The notes beneath the pieces were generated by a model. It was given only the letters and a program-made list of their open reading frames with translations, searched no databases and was not told the DNA's origin. From Dermatemys mawii (lineage: Eukaryota > Chordata > Testudines > Dermatemydidae), in the NCBI GenBank assembly GCA_007922305.1, contig ML677344.1, forward strand, positions 84,140-148,139: a DNA stretch of 64,000 nucleotides, given 5' to 3'. Made by a program: the position numbers and the translations under genes. Below, in pieces: positions 34,268 through 45,560 of the stretch (positions are counted from its first letter, which is position 1; the number at the start of each line of letters is the position of its first letter).

Positions 34268-34599
34268 CAGAGGTCGGCCACCTTTCAGAAGTGATGTGCC
34301 GAGGCTTCATTTATTCACTCTAATATAAAGTTTTGCATGCCAGTAATATATTTTAACATTTTTAGGTGGTCTCTTTCTATAAGTCTATAATATATAACTC
34401 AGCTACTGTTGTATGTAAAGTAAATAAGGTTTTTAAAATGTTTAACAAGCTTCATTTAAAATTAAATTAAAATGCGGAGACCCCGGACCGGTGGCCAGGA
34501 TCTGGGCAATGTGAGTGCCACTGAAAATCAACTTGCATGCCACTGAAAATCAACTTGCATGCCACCTTTGACACACATGCCATAGGTTGCCTACCCCTG
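34268..34599. mobile_element. Non-autonomous hAT transposon, complete
   Basis: A 332-bp element with ends CAGAGGTCGGCCACC and (reverse reading) CAGGGGTAGGCAACC. It is flanked by a perfect 8-bp duplication, GTCTAGTA (34260-34267 and 34600-34607). The uninterrupted target 'aaagtctagtagctcctctg' is present in other units. An internal 22-bp tandem duplication lies at 34517-34560. Confidence 0.93.
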
Positions 34600-34782
34600 G
34601 TCTAGTAGCTCCTCTGTCTGTGGGTTAATAGCTCATTCCTGGAACTCTCACACTCTTGTACATAGTCACCCCCGCACTTGTTATCCGGCCCCAATGAGGG
34701 TTTGCAGGAAGTAGATTTCAAAGTCAAATGGATGAGAATACATGGAAATGGAACCTCTTTTTACCCATGAAAATAGTCTATT

Positions 34783-34783
<1 letters not shown>

Positions 34784-34815
<32 letters not shown>
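34784..34815. repeat. (CT)n microsatellite
   Basis: A pure CT run, the longest of the three unit-shared runs. Confidence 0.9.
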
Positions 34816-34819
<4 letters not shown>

Positions 34820-37186
34820 GTCTATGTCTATGCATGAACCAGGGAGCAGCGTGGATACCAGTCTGGTTCTTCTTAGTTTAACAGCAGCCAGCTGGAAAAC
34901 AAGCAGGAAGGGAAACAACAGCTCAAGAAAATCCATCACTCAGTAACAACTCCAGGGAGGTTGAACCACATTACACAGCTTGTTTTGTAAGTGTTGCGGG
35001 TCTGTCCAGAGGTAGAGCAGCTGTGGCTGAGAAGCTTTTTAAATAGACAAGCACAGACAGTGATGGGAAAGTCTGAAGGTCCTCAGCCTGCCTGGATCCC
35101 CATCAGAGTGGGAGGACTTGGGGTCAGAGACATGTACAGACTGTTGTTTAAAAATCCTCTTGTTCTCCCATGCTACACTTTATTGCTACTGTTCAGATTA
35201 AACAGTGTTTTGGTTCTAGAAGTCTGACTGATCACTCGTCTCACCATTAGTCACAGACTCCCAGAGGGAAGAACCAGCAGTGTTGAACCTTCTTGGATCT
35301 GCTCAACAAGCACAGTCGACTCGCCATGTGCTGTACCCCAGGGCCAGTCTGAGGGTTTGAGGGCCGTGGGATTCCGCCCCATGAGAGGCCTGACGTGGCA
35401 CTCAGAGACCAGAGAAGGACAGACATGCCAGTAGCCCTGTAACTTTGAGGAGTATCTACATGTTACTGGAGCCATCAGCCAGCCCGTAAATAGGACATAA
35501 TTCTATCGGCTCTCTTACCACAGAACAATGCAGCTGCCTTCACAATCAATCCAGAGAACAAAACCTTTGGAAATGCATTTGCTGATTAAATTTCCGGGAG
35601 GACATAAACCTGAGGTGATTTGGGAACTAGTCACTAATATTCCATGCAGTCTCATCTCATCTCCCTCAGCTCCTGGCAGGATCAGGCCCAGGGTTCACGG
35701 CACCTCTAGAAATGGTCCCCTTGACAAATCCTGACCTGGGGCATCAGGTTTTAACATTATGAGGTATTTGTGCAGCTTAAACAAACCACTGTGGAGCTTG
35801 GACAGATGTAGGGGAGGGGTTCCCAAGCTACCTAGCGCTAGGTAGGTACCTAGGCTACCTACCTACTGTCTATTCTCCAGCCCCATCACTGAGTGACCCC
35901 GCAGCCCATCTGAGTCCTCTGCCGCTGCACAGAACATTTGCCAATGTAAACAGCCTGCAGCCTTTCCCCTTCGCTTCGCATTTTAAAGACAGTGAAACTT
36001 ACCAACGTACCCAATTCCTGCTAGATGGGGAGCCGCTGACACCAGAGGTCTTCACTCTAAAAGACAAGTAGCCATCGGAGAGGTAGTGTAGACAGCAGGC
36101 AGTGTCTGTTCAGATACGGAGGCAGGTGTGTTTATGAAGCCTGTCTGCACAGTCCCTTGGGGGCCACTTGCCCATCAGGGAAGCTCAGCTGCTTGGTTTA
36201 CTGTGCACCAGCTTTAACCCCCTCATGGCCAATGGCAAACTGCAGGAGGCCGAATCACGGGGCTGCCGGGGGATGCTAAACAACTGGATGGCAGCTGTAG
36301 CCCTGCTGCGGGCTCTATTCCTGGAATCTGGACTTGTCATCACTATTCTCATAATTCTGATTAGTCACATGGCTACCTCGGAAGCAGCCCACTGGTAACG
36401 ATGAGGCTGTCTCAGCTGTAATGTTGCTGAAATAAAATAGAATATTAATAATAAAATAGGACCAGATTTTTCCCTTGTCCTACAAAACCAGGTGCAAGCC
36501 AGAGAAGGGAGATTCCACAAGGCTCCCTATAGGAATATTCCCTTGGATAGTTCCAGGAGGGGAGGTCGCATCCCTTCTCCTTCAGCAATAAGCAGGGGCA
36601 CCCAGGATCCATGGATCCCCAAAGACATGCACAGATCTCAGTGATCCAGTGGTAGCTAGTCTCCACACCTACAATCTCTGGGCCTCCACAATTGCTCTAG
36701 GACCCTCTCCAGCTCCCTGCTAGCCCAGGCCAATCAAGAATGTGCTAATAGAGCCTGTCATAATATCCGCTGCCCATGGGATTTGCTGATAGACATTGTC
36801 CAGGGTGGAGGTGGCTGCACAGAGATGGGACGGCTGGTTAGCCGTAGCCGATGGGCACATTACCTCAGCTATAAAGTGGCTGGAAGGTTTCGACCTTTCC
36901 ATGCCCAGAGTGCAGCCATAGACTCCGTCAGTGCAACCTTCATTTACGTTATGAGAATAGGGCAGAAGAAAAGCCTCAATTTTTCTCGGGGATCCAGGCA
37001 GCTGCAGCTGGGCAGTATCATGGCCGCTAAGCATGTGGAGAAAATTGATCCATGTTCTGTGAAAACGCACCCCATGCGCCTATGTTCCTTGCGCCAGGAC
37101 CACACCCCTAGGTGACAGAACTAGCCCCCCATTGGCTTCCCACACTGAGCAGGCCCCTAGGATGACCATATTTCCTAAAGAGAAAT
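34816..37186 (-). repeat. Unit D 5' block, outer part
   Basis: Landmarks are 'gtttaaaaatcctcttgtt' (35146), 'cttaccaacgtacccaatt' (about 35998), an O/E-like TCCCTTGGGG at 36153-36162, 'gatgaggctgtctcagctg' (about 36401) and the distal 'cagctgcagctgggcag' (about 36999). It ends at 'aaagagaaatc', where unit E's 3' flank begins without spacer. No gene is seen. Confidence 0.65.
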
Positions 37187-37390
37187 CAGTTCTCCCCCTG
37201 CCTCAGCCGAGTTTAGAGCAGCCTGGGGGCTGGACTGACCTCCACCCGGTGGTGACAGGTTCCATGAGCACAGCCCACTCTGGCCAAATCCCTATGGATC
37301 AGTGCCACCCCAGAGTGCCCTCTTGGGGTCTGAGGTGGCCCTGCAGGAACCTTGCCCTTCCCTCTGAGGTCCTTTCTCTTGTCAGACACT
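37187..37390 (-). repeat. Unit E 3' flank, outer part, joined directly to unit D
   Basis: From 'ttctccccctgcctcag' onward this equals 4398-4580 and 60210-60390. The direct join marks a tandem-duplication breakpoint. Confidence 0.65.
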
Positions 37391-38139
37391 ACTGATGTGG
37401 TGCTCTGCTCTTCTTCGATGATGATAACAGTTGGTTGCGTGCGTGCTTTATCTCTGTGTTCTGCCCCAGATCTGCACAGCTGATACAGCTGACCCCAAGA
37501 GAACCCCCAATGGCCGCAAACTCTGATAAGGTATGAAGGCACCTGGTCAGGTTTATTGTCAAACGAAGCACAGTAATAGTTTCCTATTGTACAGGACATT
37601 CTATGAATATGTTTCCCCTGACAATGGACCGGCTCAGTCAGTGGCGGGACTTTCCACTGCCACCGAGGCCAGACAAAGATGTCCACTCAGGGATGTATTC
37701 ATATACACAGGTACAAAGAGGTTACACATCATGCCTGACACATTGAGGTACAGCCCCTTTACACATTAGGGTGCAGCCTCTCCCCTGGTACATGTTGTTT
37801 CGAACAAACAAGTCTATCCATCATATTGTCCCTTAAACCCTGTCTTTAGGATGAGTCCTTCTGTTCCTTGTTATCCCTTTGGAATGTGTTCATACCAGGA
37901 TGTTCTGGTGCCGTCCTGGCACACATTCCTCTTATTAGTGCTTATATGTGAATATGTGCTTTTAACAGTCTTCTTCTTGACAGTTTCTGTGAGCAGGGCC
38001 TGCCTCTGGCTCACAGCACAACTTTGCTTAGCAAGGTCTTGACTATTACTTTGGTTCAGGCTTCAGACCTCATACTGGGTCTCTGATGCAGGAGTTTATG
38101 TTTCAGGGACTCATCTTACTACACTTGCAATGACTTATT
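37391..38139 (-). mobile_element. LTR-like insertion of about 750 bp in the unit E 3' flank
   Basis: The equivalent point in unit G (about 60390) runs straight through. On the minus strand it carries GACAATAAACCTG, a polyadenylation-type signal, and begins near TGTAGTAAG. These features suggest a solo LTR, but target duplications are not clear. Open frames inside (37213-37686 minus, 37533-37769 plus) are not recognised. Confidence 0.5.
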
Positions 38140-38750
38140 CTTAGCTTGGAATACTTAAAACAAGAGCCCCTTTTGTAGGATCTCATTAATTCAGTCTTCT
38201 CCAAAACACAAGGTCTCCTACCATTCAGCCCAGGCCTCCTCCTTTACTCAGGATCACCCCCACTGTCCTGATCGCTGTCATCAGTATTGATTCAGACCCT
38301 CCTCAACTTTTTCCCCTGAAGTCATGTCTGCTGCCTCATATTTTCTCACTAAGCCCAGCCTCTTGCATACCCACTCTCCCTGAGGCTCTCAGACTCAAGC
38401 CATGGCAAGAACTGCCCTGGAAGCACAGGAGGCTGTGGGGAGCCCCAGACTCTCCACATTCGCTAACTTGTACATCCTGGGGGGAAAGTGTGGAGGGTGC
38501 GGGGTACATCACAGTGGCTCTGGTTCCCTTTGCACCTCTTACTAAGGCCTAACTCTGGTTTCTAGACTGGAAGGGGGGCAGAGTTTTGGGTAAAGGAGAA
38601 TGGTAGAGGTGTGGTCTTCAGGGAAGAGATGGGGTAGAGGAAAGGGCCTCAGAGGAAGAGGTTCCAGGATGGAATACGTGGTCATGACCATCACTCGTGT
38701 TTTTCATCTCCCATGTCACCAGTGCTAGTGCCAGGTGATGAACTGACCCT
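38140..38750 (-). other. OR5 3' flank, inner part
   Basis: This matches 4600-5240 and 60410-60983 ('cagtcttctccaaaacacaag', 'gtgtggtcttcagggaag'). It would contain the 3' UTR. No coding sequence is seen. Confidence 0.6.
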
Positions 38751-39686
38751 TCACTTGACAAACACCCGGATAATCCTCTCACGAAGGTGTTTGCTTTTCA
38801 CACTGTACACAACTGGGTTCATCAGGGGTGGGACAAGCAGGTAGACATAGCCCAGAATAACCTGAAGCAAGTCAGAAGAGCTATTTCCGAATCTGTGTAT
38901 CAAAGCCAGGCCAATGTCTGATATGTAGAAGAGCACGACAGCGCAGAGGTGGGAGACGCAGGTATTCAGGGCCGTAAGGCACTCTGTGTGGGATGCGATG
39001 CTCAGCACTGTTTTGACAATCATCACATAAGACAGAAAGATGAGGAACGAGTCCAACCCAACTGTGAAGACTTTAACAAACAAGCCATAGATGCTGTTCA
39101 CTGAGATGTCTGAACAAGCCGCTTTCATGACGTCCTGGTGCAGGCAGTAGGAATGGGAGAGGACATTGGCTCGACAGTATTGGAACCGTTTCAAGAGAAT
39201 AGGGAGTGGGAGTATTACGGCCACTGACCTTAGAACAGCCACCAGTCCCATCTTGGCTATTCTTGGTGGAGTTAAGATGGAGGAATATCTCAGAGGGTTA
39301 CAGATCGCGACGTAACGGTCAAAGGCCATCAACAAGAGGACAGAGGATTCAATTTTTGAAAGTGAGTGGACAAAGAACAGCTGGGCAAAACAGGCATTGA
39401 GGCTGATTTCCCTAGAGTTAAACAAGTATACGCCCAGAATCGTCGGTATGGTGGATATCGATAAGCCAAGGTCCGTGGTGGCCAACATGGAAAGGAAAAT
39501 GTACATGGGCTCGTGGAGGCTTGGATCTGTTTTTACAATAAATAGAATGACTGAATTTCCTACTATTGAAATAGCATACATCAAGCAGAAGGGGATAGCG
39601 ATCCAGAGGTGGATGTCTTCCTGCCCAGGTATCCCGGTGAGAAGGAAAACTACAGAGCTGAAGTTGGTGTCATTGACAGCTGACAT
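38751..39686 (-). CDS. OR5: class I (OR51-like) olfactory receptor, intact
   Basis: An odorant receptor of 311 residues with sequon N5-D-T, G43-N44, LHEPMY 57-62, C99, MAFDRYVAIC 120-129, SHSYC 177-181, ALNTC 239-243 and PPLMNPVVY 286-294. It has the most orthodox TM3 end in the cluster, keeping both DRY and Cys129. It shares HSLSKIESS (107-115) and the FYxSDIG segment with OR4, its nearest relative and direct neighbour. The pair is separated by the tandem breakpoint at 37187. Its 5' side faces the inverted OR6 unit. The start is the Met about 40 nt after the acceptor at 39727-39728. The frame is complete. Confidence 0.97.
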   Translation of the reverse strand: MSAVNDTNFSSVVFLLTGIPGQEDIHLWIAIPFCLMYAISIVGNSVILFIVKTDPSLHEPMYIFLSMLATTDLGLSISTIPTILGVYLFNSREISLNACFAQLFFVHSLSKIESSVLLLMAFDRYVAICNPLRYSSILTPPRIAKMGLVAVLRSVAVILPLPILLKRFQYCRANVLSHSYCLHQDVMKAACSDISVNSIYGLFVKVFTVGLDSFLIFLSYVMIVKTVLSIASHTECLTALNTCVSHLCAVVLFYISDIGLALIHRFGNSSSDLLQVILGYVYLLVPPLMNPVVYSVKSKHLRERIIRVFVK

Positions 39687-39726
39687 AATGGACTGGGAAG
39701 ATCCAGGAACTTTGGAACGTTCCTTC

Positions 39727-39728
39727 CT
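39727..39728 (-). other. Splice acceptor upstream of OR5
   Basis: Minus strand TTTTTCCTTTCAG followed by a leader of about 40 nt, a strong acceptor. The intron sequence just above it is the intact form into which a SINE is inserted at OR7. Confidence 0.75.
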
Positions 39729-40017
39729 GAAAGGAAAAAGAACAGGAGACTAGATTATATTTAATGAGAAAATTTTCTGCTCTCGGTGCAAATCTGAAGA
39801 TTCCCAGGACATCAAGGAAAATAAGCAAAATTTTTGTCTTGGATTTATACCACTAATAGGAAGATAGGCATTGCCAGACTGTATCAGACCTGCAATCAAT
39901 AAGAGTGAATTAAACTGGTTTGCTCCAGTTTTACATGTGTGAATTCAGTCAGAACCAGGCTCTATTAACTTTCCCTTTTCAAATGATCCCAGTGATACAC
40001 TTTGACCCCCAAGAATC

Positions 40018-40109
40018 AGAGGCATGCATCCGACGAAGTGGGCATTAGCCCACGAAAGCTTATGCTCTAATACTTTAGTTAGTCTTTAAGATGCCACAGG
40101 ACTCTTTGT
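40018..40109 (+). repeat. Hammerhead-like short retroposed repeat, copy B
   Basis: An insertion of about 92 bp flanked by a duplication of up to 20 bp, cactttgacccccaagaatc (39998-40017 and 40110-40129). The target is single-copy in other units. A long duplication indicates target-primed reverse transcription, not cut-and-paste. It is the best-preserved fold in the window (see ncRNA entry). Confidence 0.88.
40026..40065 (+). ncRNA. Hammerhead-like fold in copy B (activity doubtful)
   Basis: Stem I GCAU (40026-40029) pairs with AUGC (40062-40065). CCGACGA (40030-40036) sits in the place of the CUGANGA core. Stem II is GUGGGC/GCCCAC (40038-40043 with 40048-40053), loop AUUA. GAAA follows at 40054-40057, then a vestigial stem III GCUU. 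Departures from the consensus are C for U at core position 4, an extra A before stem II, and almost no stem III. The fold is clear, but self-cleavage is doubtful for this sequence. Confidence 0.4.
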
Positions 40110-43100
40110 CACTTTGACCCCCAAGAATCCCTCCAAGAGAAGCTGAAGTGCTTTGCATGACCAATGTTAACTGAATCCTGAGCATTTGTTCATCCTCACA
40201 GGACCTGCATCCTCTCCCCATGCAAGAGTGTATAGATACTTGGTAAGTTACAAGCTAACACAGGCAGTTACTTCATCTGAGCCAGGAAGGGATTGGCGTC
40301 ACAAATGGGTAAATATGCAAACACAACATTTGCACAAATATCCACTTGTTTGTGCAAATTACTTCATCCATGCTCGTGTAAGAGGTGATGAGCGTAAATT
40401 ACTTACAACTAATATAACACTCCCCTTTCCTGCACCTCAGTTCTGTAACACTACTGAAACAAAGACCAGCGGTTCTGTTCTCTCATGACTTTTTGGAAAG
40501 ACTTGCAATGGTATTTGTGAGGGATTGTGTTCATGACCCTGAGTGTAAGTATTAGAAACAACTTCTGGTCAGTTAGCAGGGGATACTGTCATACAGCTGT
40601 TCACTGCACAAAGAGTTATTAGCACAAACCACTGCAAAAAGCATATGGAGAACTTCTGAAATACTTTCTAAAGTAAAAGCCATTAAGCAGTAAAGTTTCC
40701 ACTGTTCCTCATGAAGGTTTGGTTTGCAATATTGTAATACAATTGAAAGTTTTCTCATAACATTTACACATCTGTAGTTTAGCACACACATGTGAACCCA
40801 TTCTTTCCCCTTGCCTCTTCTTTCAGAGGTGATTTCTCAGGTTACTGTGGGACTTAAAATGTAGAGTCTGTTCTCAACATCTCAGTCCTCAGTCAACTGT
40901 TTGCCAGCAAACAAAAGTCTAGTAGCTCCTCTGTCCCTGGGTTAATAGCTGACTGGTTTCCCTCAGTTTCTGTTCTGTTAGTCTGTAGCCTGTATCCAGA
41001 GTGGTAACAGATGTTGGGATCAGCATGGAAAATATTCATCCCCTGAGCTCTGACTCACCAGTGTGTACTAACCCCAGCACCTATTATTCAGGCACAATGA
41101 GGGTTTGCAGGAAGTGGTTTTCAAAGTCAAGAGCTTTCATTTCCCTCATTATAGTCGTCTGTTGTTCTCTCTCACTTGCTCTTTGACTGGTTATGTCCCG
41201 TATTCATAAAATCCGTAGCATGTGGGAACAGCAGTGTGACAGACATGGAGCTGAGCTGCTATAACGAATGTGTGTGCTAAACCCAGTTCTTGGGATGTTT
41301 GCTGTAGAGCTATATTGGGTTGACTATTGGGATATTTATTTTATGGCTCTATTGGGTGTAACAAACAGACAACACTGGAGCTACAAGCTGGGAAGAGCCT
41401 ATTTCTGGGCTCCAGCCATGTTTCACAGCTTGTTTTGCCAGCGCTGGGAGTCTGTCCAGAGGTGGGGCAGCTGTTGCTGAGAAGCTCTTCAGACTGACAG
41501 GCACAGACACCTCTGGGGAAGTCTGAAGGCCCTCGGCACACCTGGATCCCCATCAGACTTGGAGAGCTTGGAGTCAAAGACGTGTACAGACCGTTGTTTG
41601 AAAGCCCTCTTATTCTCTCGAGTTACACTTTAGTCCTGTTGTTCAGATTAAACAGTGTTTTGGTTCTAGAAGGCTGGCTGGTCACTCATCTCACCACTAA
41701 TCACAGACTGTCAGAGGGAAGAACCACAGGTGACAAACCAACTCAGGCCTTCCCGGCAAGCACAATTGACCCTCAGTGTGCGGGTGACCCATAATTGACT
41801 CCTAGTCTGAGGGTGGGGGGATTGTGGGATTCCACCTCATGAGAGGGAAGAGTACAAGGCCTGACATCTGACACTTAGAGAGCAGAGATGGGACAGAGAT
41901 GCCATTAGCCCTGTAACTCTGAGGGGTATCTACAGTGTAAAAATGCTGGAGCACTCATCCAGTCAGGAATATGCCCTATTGCAGCTCTTACCACAGAGCA
42001 ACACAGCCCTCAATTCCTGTATTGACAATCGAGTGAGAGAATAAAACCTTTGAAAACACGTTTGCTGATTAAACTTCCCTGAGAAAATAAACCTGAGATC
42101 ATTTTAGAACCAGTCGTTAATATTCTGTGGAGTCTCCTCTCACTCAGCCCCTGGCATGATCGGGCCCAGAGCACACAGCACCTCTAGAAATGTGGCCCCT
42201 GGAGAAATCCTGACATGGGATATCGGGGTTTTAACATTCTGAGCTCACTTTGACTATCAGATTTTTGTGCAACTTGAATAACTCAGATCAGCATGGGCAG
42301 ATGTAGGGGAGTGGGTCCCAAGCTACCTAGCGTTGCCTGTCCTCCAGCCCTGTCACTGAGTCACCCCGACAGCCCCACTGAGTCCTCTGCCGCTGCACAG
42401 AACATCTGCAAATGGAAACGGCTTGCAGCCGTTCCCTCAATTCTCATTTTAAAGATAGTGAAACCTGCCAACGTACCCAGCCGCTGACACCAGAGGTCTT
42501 CACCCAAAAGAACAAAGAGTCATCAGAGAGGTTGCATGGGAAGCAGGGAGTATCTGTTCAGATACAGAGGCAACTGTCTTTATGAAGCATGCCTTCATGT
42601 TCCCTTGGGGGCCACTTGGCCATCAGGGAACCTCTGCTGCTTGGTTTCTTTAACCCCATCATGGCCAATGGCAAACTGCAGGAGGCCAAATCACAGGGGA
42701 TATGCCGTGGTGCTCCCCAGCTGGACTACAGTGCCAGCCCTGCTGCAGGTTCTATTTCTGGAATCCAGGCTTGACATCACTGTTTATGGTTCAAGTTAGT
42801 CACAAGACACCTCGAGGGCAGCTGAGTGGTAATGACGATGCTGTCACAGCTGTGATCTTGTTGAAATAAAATAAAATAGAATAATAATAACCATTATATT
42901 ATAAGACCAGATTTCTCCCCGGCAGCCCCTTTTCCTGCATTACAAACCCAGGCTGCAGACCAGGGAAGGGCCACAAAATTTCCTGGGATTGTTTTTGGGG
43001 GGCCCTTCTCTTCTCCATGAGGAATGAGAAGGGGGACCCAGGATCCAGGGCTTCCCAAAATTATGCACAGATCTCAATGATCCACTGGAAGCTTGGCCCA

Positions 43101-43680
43101 CCCACACTCTCTGGGCCTTCACAACTGCTCTAGGTCCCTCTCTAGCTCCCTGCTAGGACAGGCTCTTCCTGTCACAGCAGCCACTGCCCACAGGATCTGC
43201 TGACAGCGCCTTGTAGAGAGTGGAAGGGGCTGCACAGAGATGGAAAGGTTGGTTAGTGTGGCTGATGGGCACAGTAACTAACCACAGACTGGTCGAGAAT
43301 TTTCAACCTTTCCATACCCATAGTGCAGCCATAGACTCCCATCGGTGCAACCTTCATTAATGTTATGAGGACGAGGCAGATGAAAACCCTCCAATTTCTC
43401 TTGGGGATCCAGGCAGCTGCAGCTGGGCAGTATCATGGCAACCGAGCTTTCAGAGAAAAATGATCCATTTTCTATGAAAACTCACCCCAAAAAAATGGAT
43501 AAAAAGGAAACATTTGGGGCTGGGTCAAAATTTTTCATCGTGAGAAAAAAAACCCTGTTTTCCAGCCCAGCTCTAGCTGAAGTCATGAGTCTCTGTCCTT
43601 CATGCTAGAGGACACCCCTAGATGGCAGCACTCACCCCTCTGCAGCTTCCCACACTGAATATCCCCTGGACATCTGCTAG

Positions 43681-43730
43681 GGTGGCTATGCCAGCTCTGT
43701 GATGCAGCAGCACATTGATCAGCGGAAGAA
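43681..43730. other. Short unassigned spacer
   Basis: A spacer between the end of unit E and a CR1-like repeat. Nothing is recognised. Confidence 0.4.
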
Positions 43731-44015
43731 GTTAAGAACATAAGAACTGCCTTATGAGGTCAGACCAATGGTCCATCTAGTGCAGTGTCCTTTCTTCTGA
43801 TAATGGCCTGTGAAGATACTTCAGAAGGAGCAAACAGAAGAGTGGAATTATCGAGTGATCAGCCCCTGTGTCTGCTCCCAGCTTCTGGCTGCGAGAAGTT
43901 TAGAGACCCCGAGCTTTGGGCTGCATCACTGACCATCTTGTCTAATAGTTGTTGATGGATCTATCCTCCATGAACTTATCTGATTCTCTTTTGGACCAGT
44001 TATGCTTTTGTCCTT
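43731..44015. mobile_element. CR1-like repeat fragment
   Basis: Segments 'aagaacataagaactgcc', 'caatggtccatctagtgcag' and 'gatctatcctccatgaactt' match the reptilian CR1-related repeat also seen at 13040-13130. It has no coding frame. Confidence 0.65.
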
Positions 44016-44655
44016 TACAAGTATAGCCTATAGGGCTAACCTGCTTGCTTGCCTATATATGTTTTCTTATGGATTTTTTATTGCCTTTTGGTTTGGTTAT
44101 TCATTTTATTATAATAGGTTATTAAAAGTTTATATTAAAGTAGTTTGGCTGTAATGCAAGGGACTTACAGGCCACATCCTGTATGTTGAGCTAAGGCAAA
44201 GTTAGCATACATATGTCTGGGACCATTCACCTACATAGATGATGATGAGCTAAAGCATAAGGTCCACATATGATGTGTTAAAGCAGGTTTCCTAAATTCA
44301 TACCCTTTTAAACTTAGCAGATACACCACAACTTGGGAAAACCCAAAATAACCAGTTAAAACAGAAATAACAAATGGGATCCCTAACCACAAAAGGGCCA
44401 AGGATAACAAATTGATATATATAATAATAAATTGAGAGTATTGATATACTAACCTATAGGAAAAAGACATTCCAACATTAGTAAGATAAAGAAATACAAA
44501 TAGGAAAAGGGGGGGATTCCCTACTGAATATGTATTAAATATAATGGTGTCAGCATAACATATTATAAAAGTGTCATCCAAGCCTAGGGGTAGCTGGGAG
44601 ATGTAGTCCTTGAGAAGTTGTCACGTTACTGAAATTATCTGGGATCATATAGACC
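44016..44655. other. AT-rich sequence, unclassified
   Basis: It may be part of an older LTR element ('gagctaaggcaaagttagc'), but I cannot assign it. A 116-codon minus-strand frame (44231-44581) is rich in hydrophobic residues because of AT-rich composition and has no recognisable motif. Confidence 0.35.
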
Positions 44656-44934
44656 ATTGGTGTAACCAAGGTCCTGTAGTGGCACCAAATCTTATGTAAA
44701 GGGGGTCATATAAGGTGTCTACGACCAGGTTATCATCTGCTGATTATGATTATGCTATCTGTATGTGTGTATCAATTTGGTAGTTGAAGTTATGGATATT
44801 GGCTCTGTACTGTCTGCCTTTCCAAATATTGTGCTATGCAGTTGGGGACATTTTAGAACCTGCTTGATGGCCCATTAAGGACTATCAGCTATACAATGGA
44901 CTCACTGGGAGCTTGAAATGCTCCAATCCACATA

Positions 44935-45110
44935 TCAGAGGGGTAGCCGTGTTAGTCTGGAATTGCAGAAGTGACAAAGAGTCCTGTGGCACCTTAAAGA
45001 CTAACTAAAACTTTTTAGAGCATAAGCTTTCGTGAGCTAGTACCCACTAGCATCCGACGAAGTGTTAAAGGTCTTTAGTCTTTAAGGTGCCATAGGACTC
45101 TTTGTCACTT
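44935..45110. repeat. Hammerhead-like repeat, copy F, fold-back form
   Basis: A 176-bp insertion within the LTR, flanked by a 14-bp duplication, ctccaatccacata (44921-44934 and 45111-45124). The left part (to about 45050) is the repeat in reverse orientation; the right part is forward ('gcatccgacgaagtg' then 'tctttaaggtgcc'). The junction is inside the stem II region. Such 5' inversions are typical of twin priming or Penelope-type integration. Confidence 0.82.
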
Positions 45111-45550
45111 CTCCAATCCACATAAGAAGTCTGGCAAAGACATGCAAGAGAGATAGTGGACAATGGCCGCCCGCCTGTGAATGCTGAATCATGCATGGTC
45201 ATGTGATATGCTCACACGACTCCAGAACTGATGGGGTTGTACTTTTCACAGCAAGAACAAGGAGGTTCGTGCACCTGGGAGAAACTATAAATAAACCTGC
45301 TGCAGCCCCTCCAAGTTGTCTTTAATCTCCAGTCTCCAGCCTCCAGCCTGGCTCCTAATTCTGGATGGGACTTTGCTACAAAGGGGCACTCTGGCCAAAG
45401 GATTGATGACCCATTCCCCCAGGGAATGTATTCCAGAGACTCTGGTTTGAACCTGCAGTTATTCTACAATTGATGCAAGCCATTACTGCATGTATTTCAT
45501 TTCCTTAACCATTTCTAACCCTCACCTATATCTTTTTCCTTGTATAATAA

Positions 45551-45560
45551 NNNNNNNNNN
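45551..45560. other. Assembly gap (10 N)
   Basis: Ten undetermined bases inside the LTR. The true length is probably larger, because the LTR middle seen at 26680-26890 is missing here. Confidence 1.

Larger units (their letters stand above)
39729..43680 (-). repeat. Unit E 5' flank and block
   Basis: This is collinear with the other units but shorter: only a remnant (39850-39900) of the CR1-like stretch remains. Landmarks are 'gttgtttgaaagccctctt' (about 41592), 'gatagtgaaacctgccaac' (about 42454), an O/E-like TCCCTTGGGG at 42601-42610 and the distal 'cagctgcagctgggcag' (about 43416). No gene is seen. Confidence 0.65.

Noticed and set aside
44231..44581. 116-codon hydrophobic minus-strand frame
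   Set aside because: The composition is that of AT-rich DNA. No motif is recognisable and no sister copy exists.
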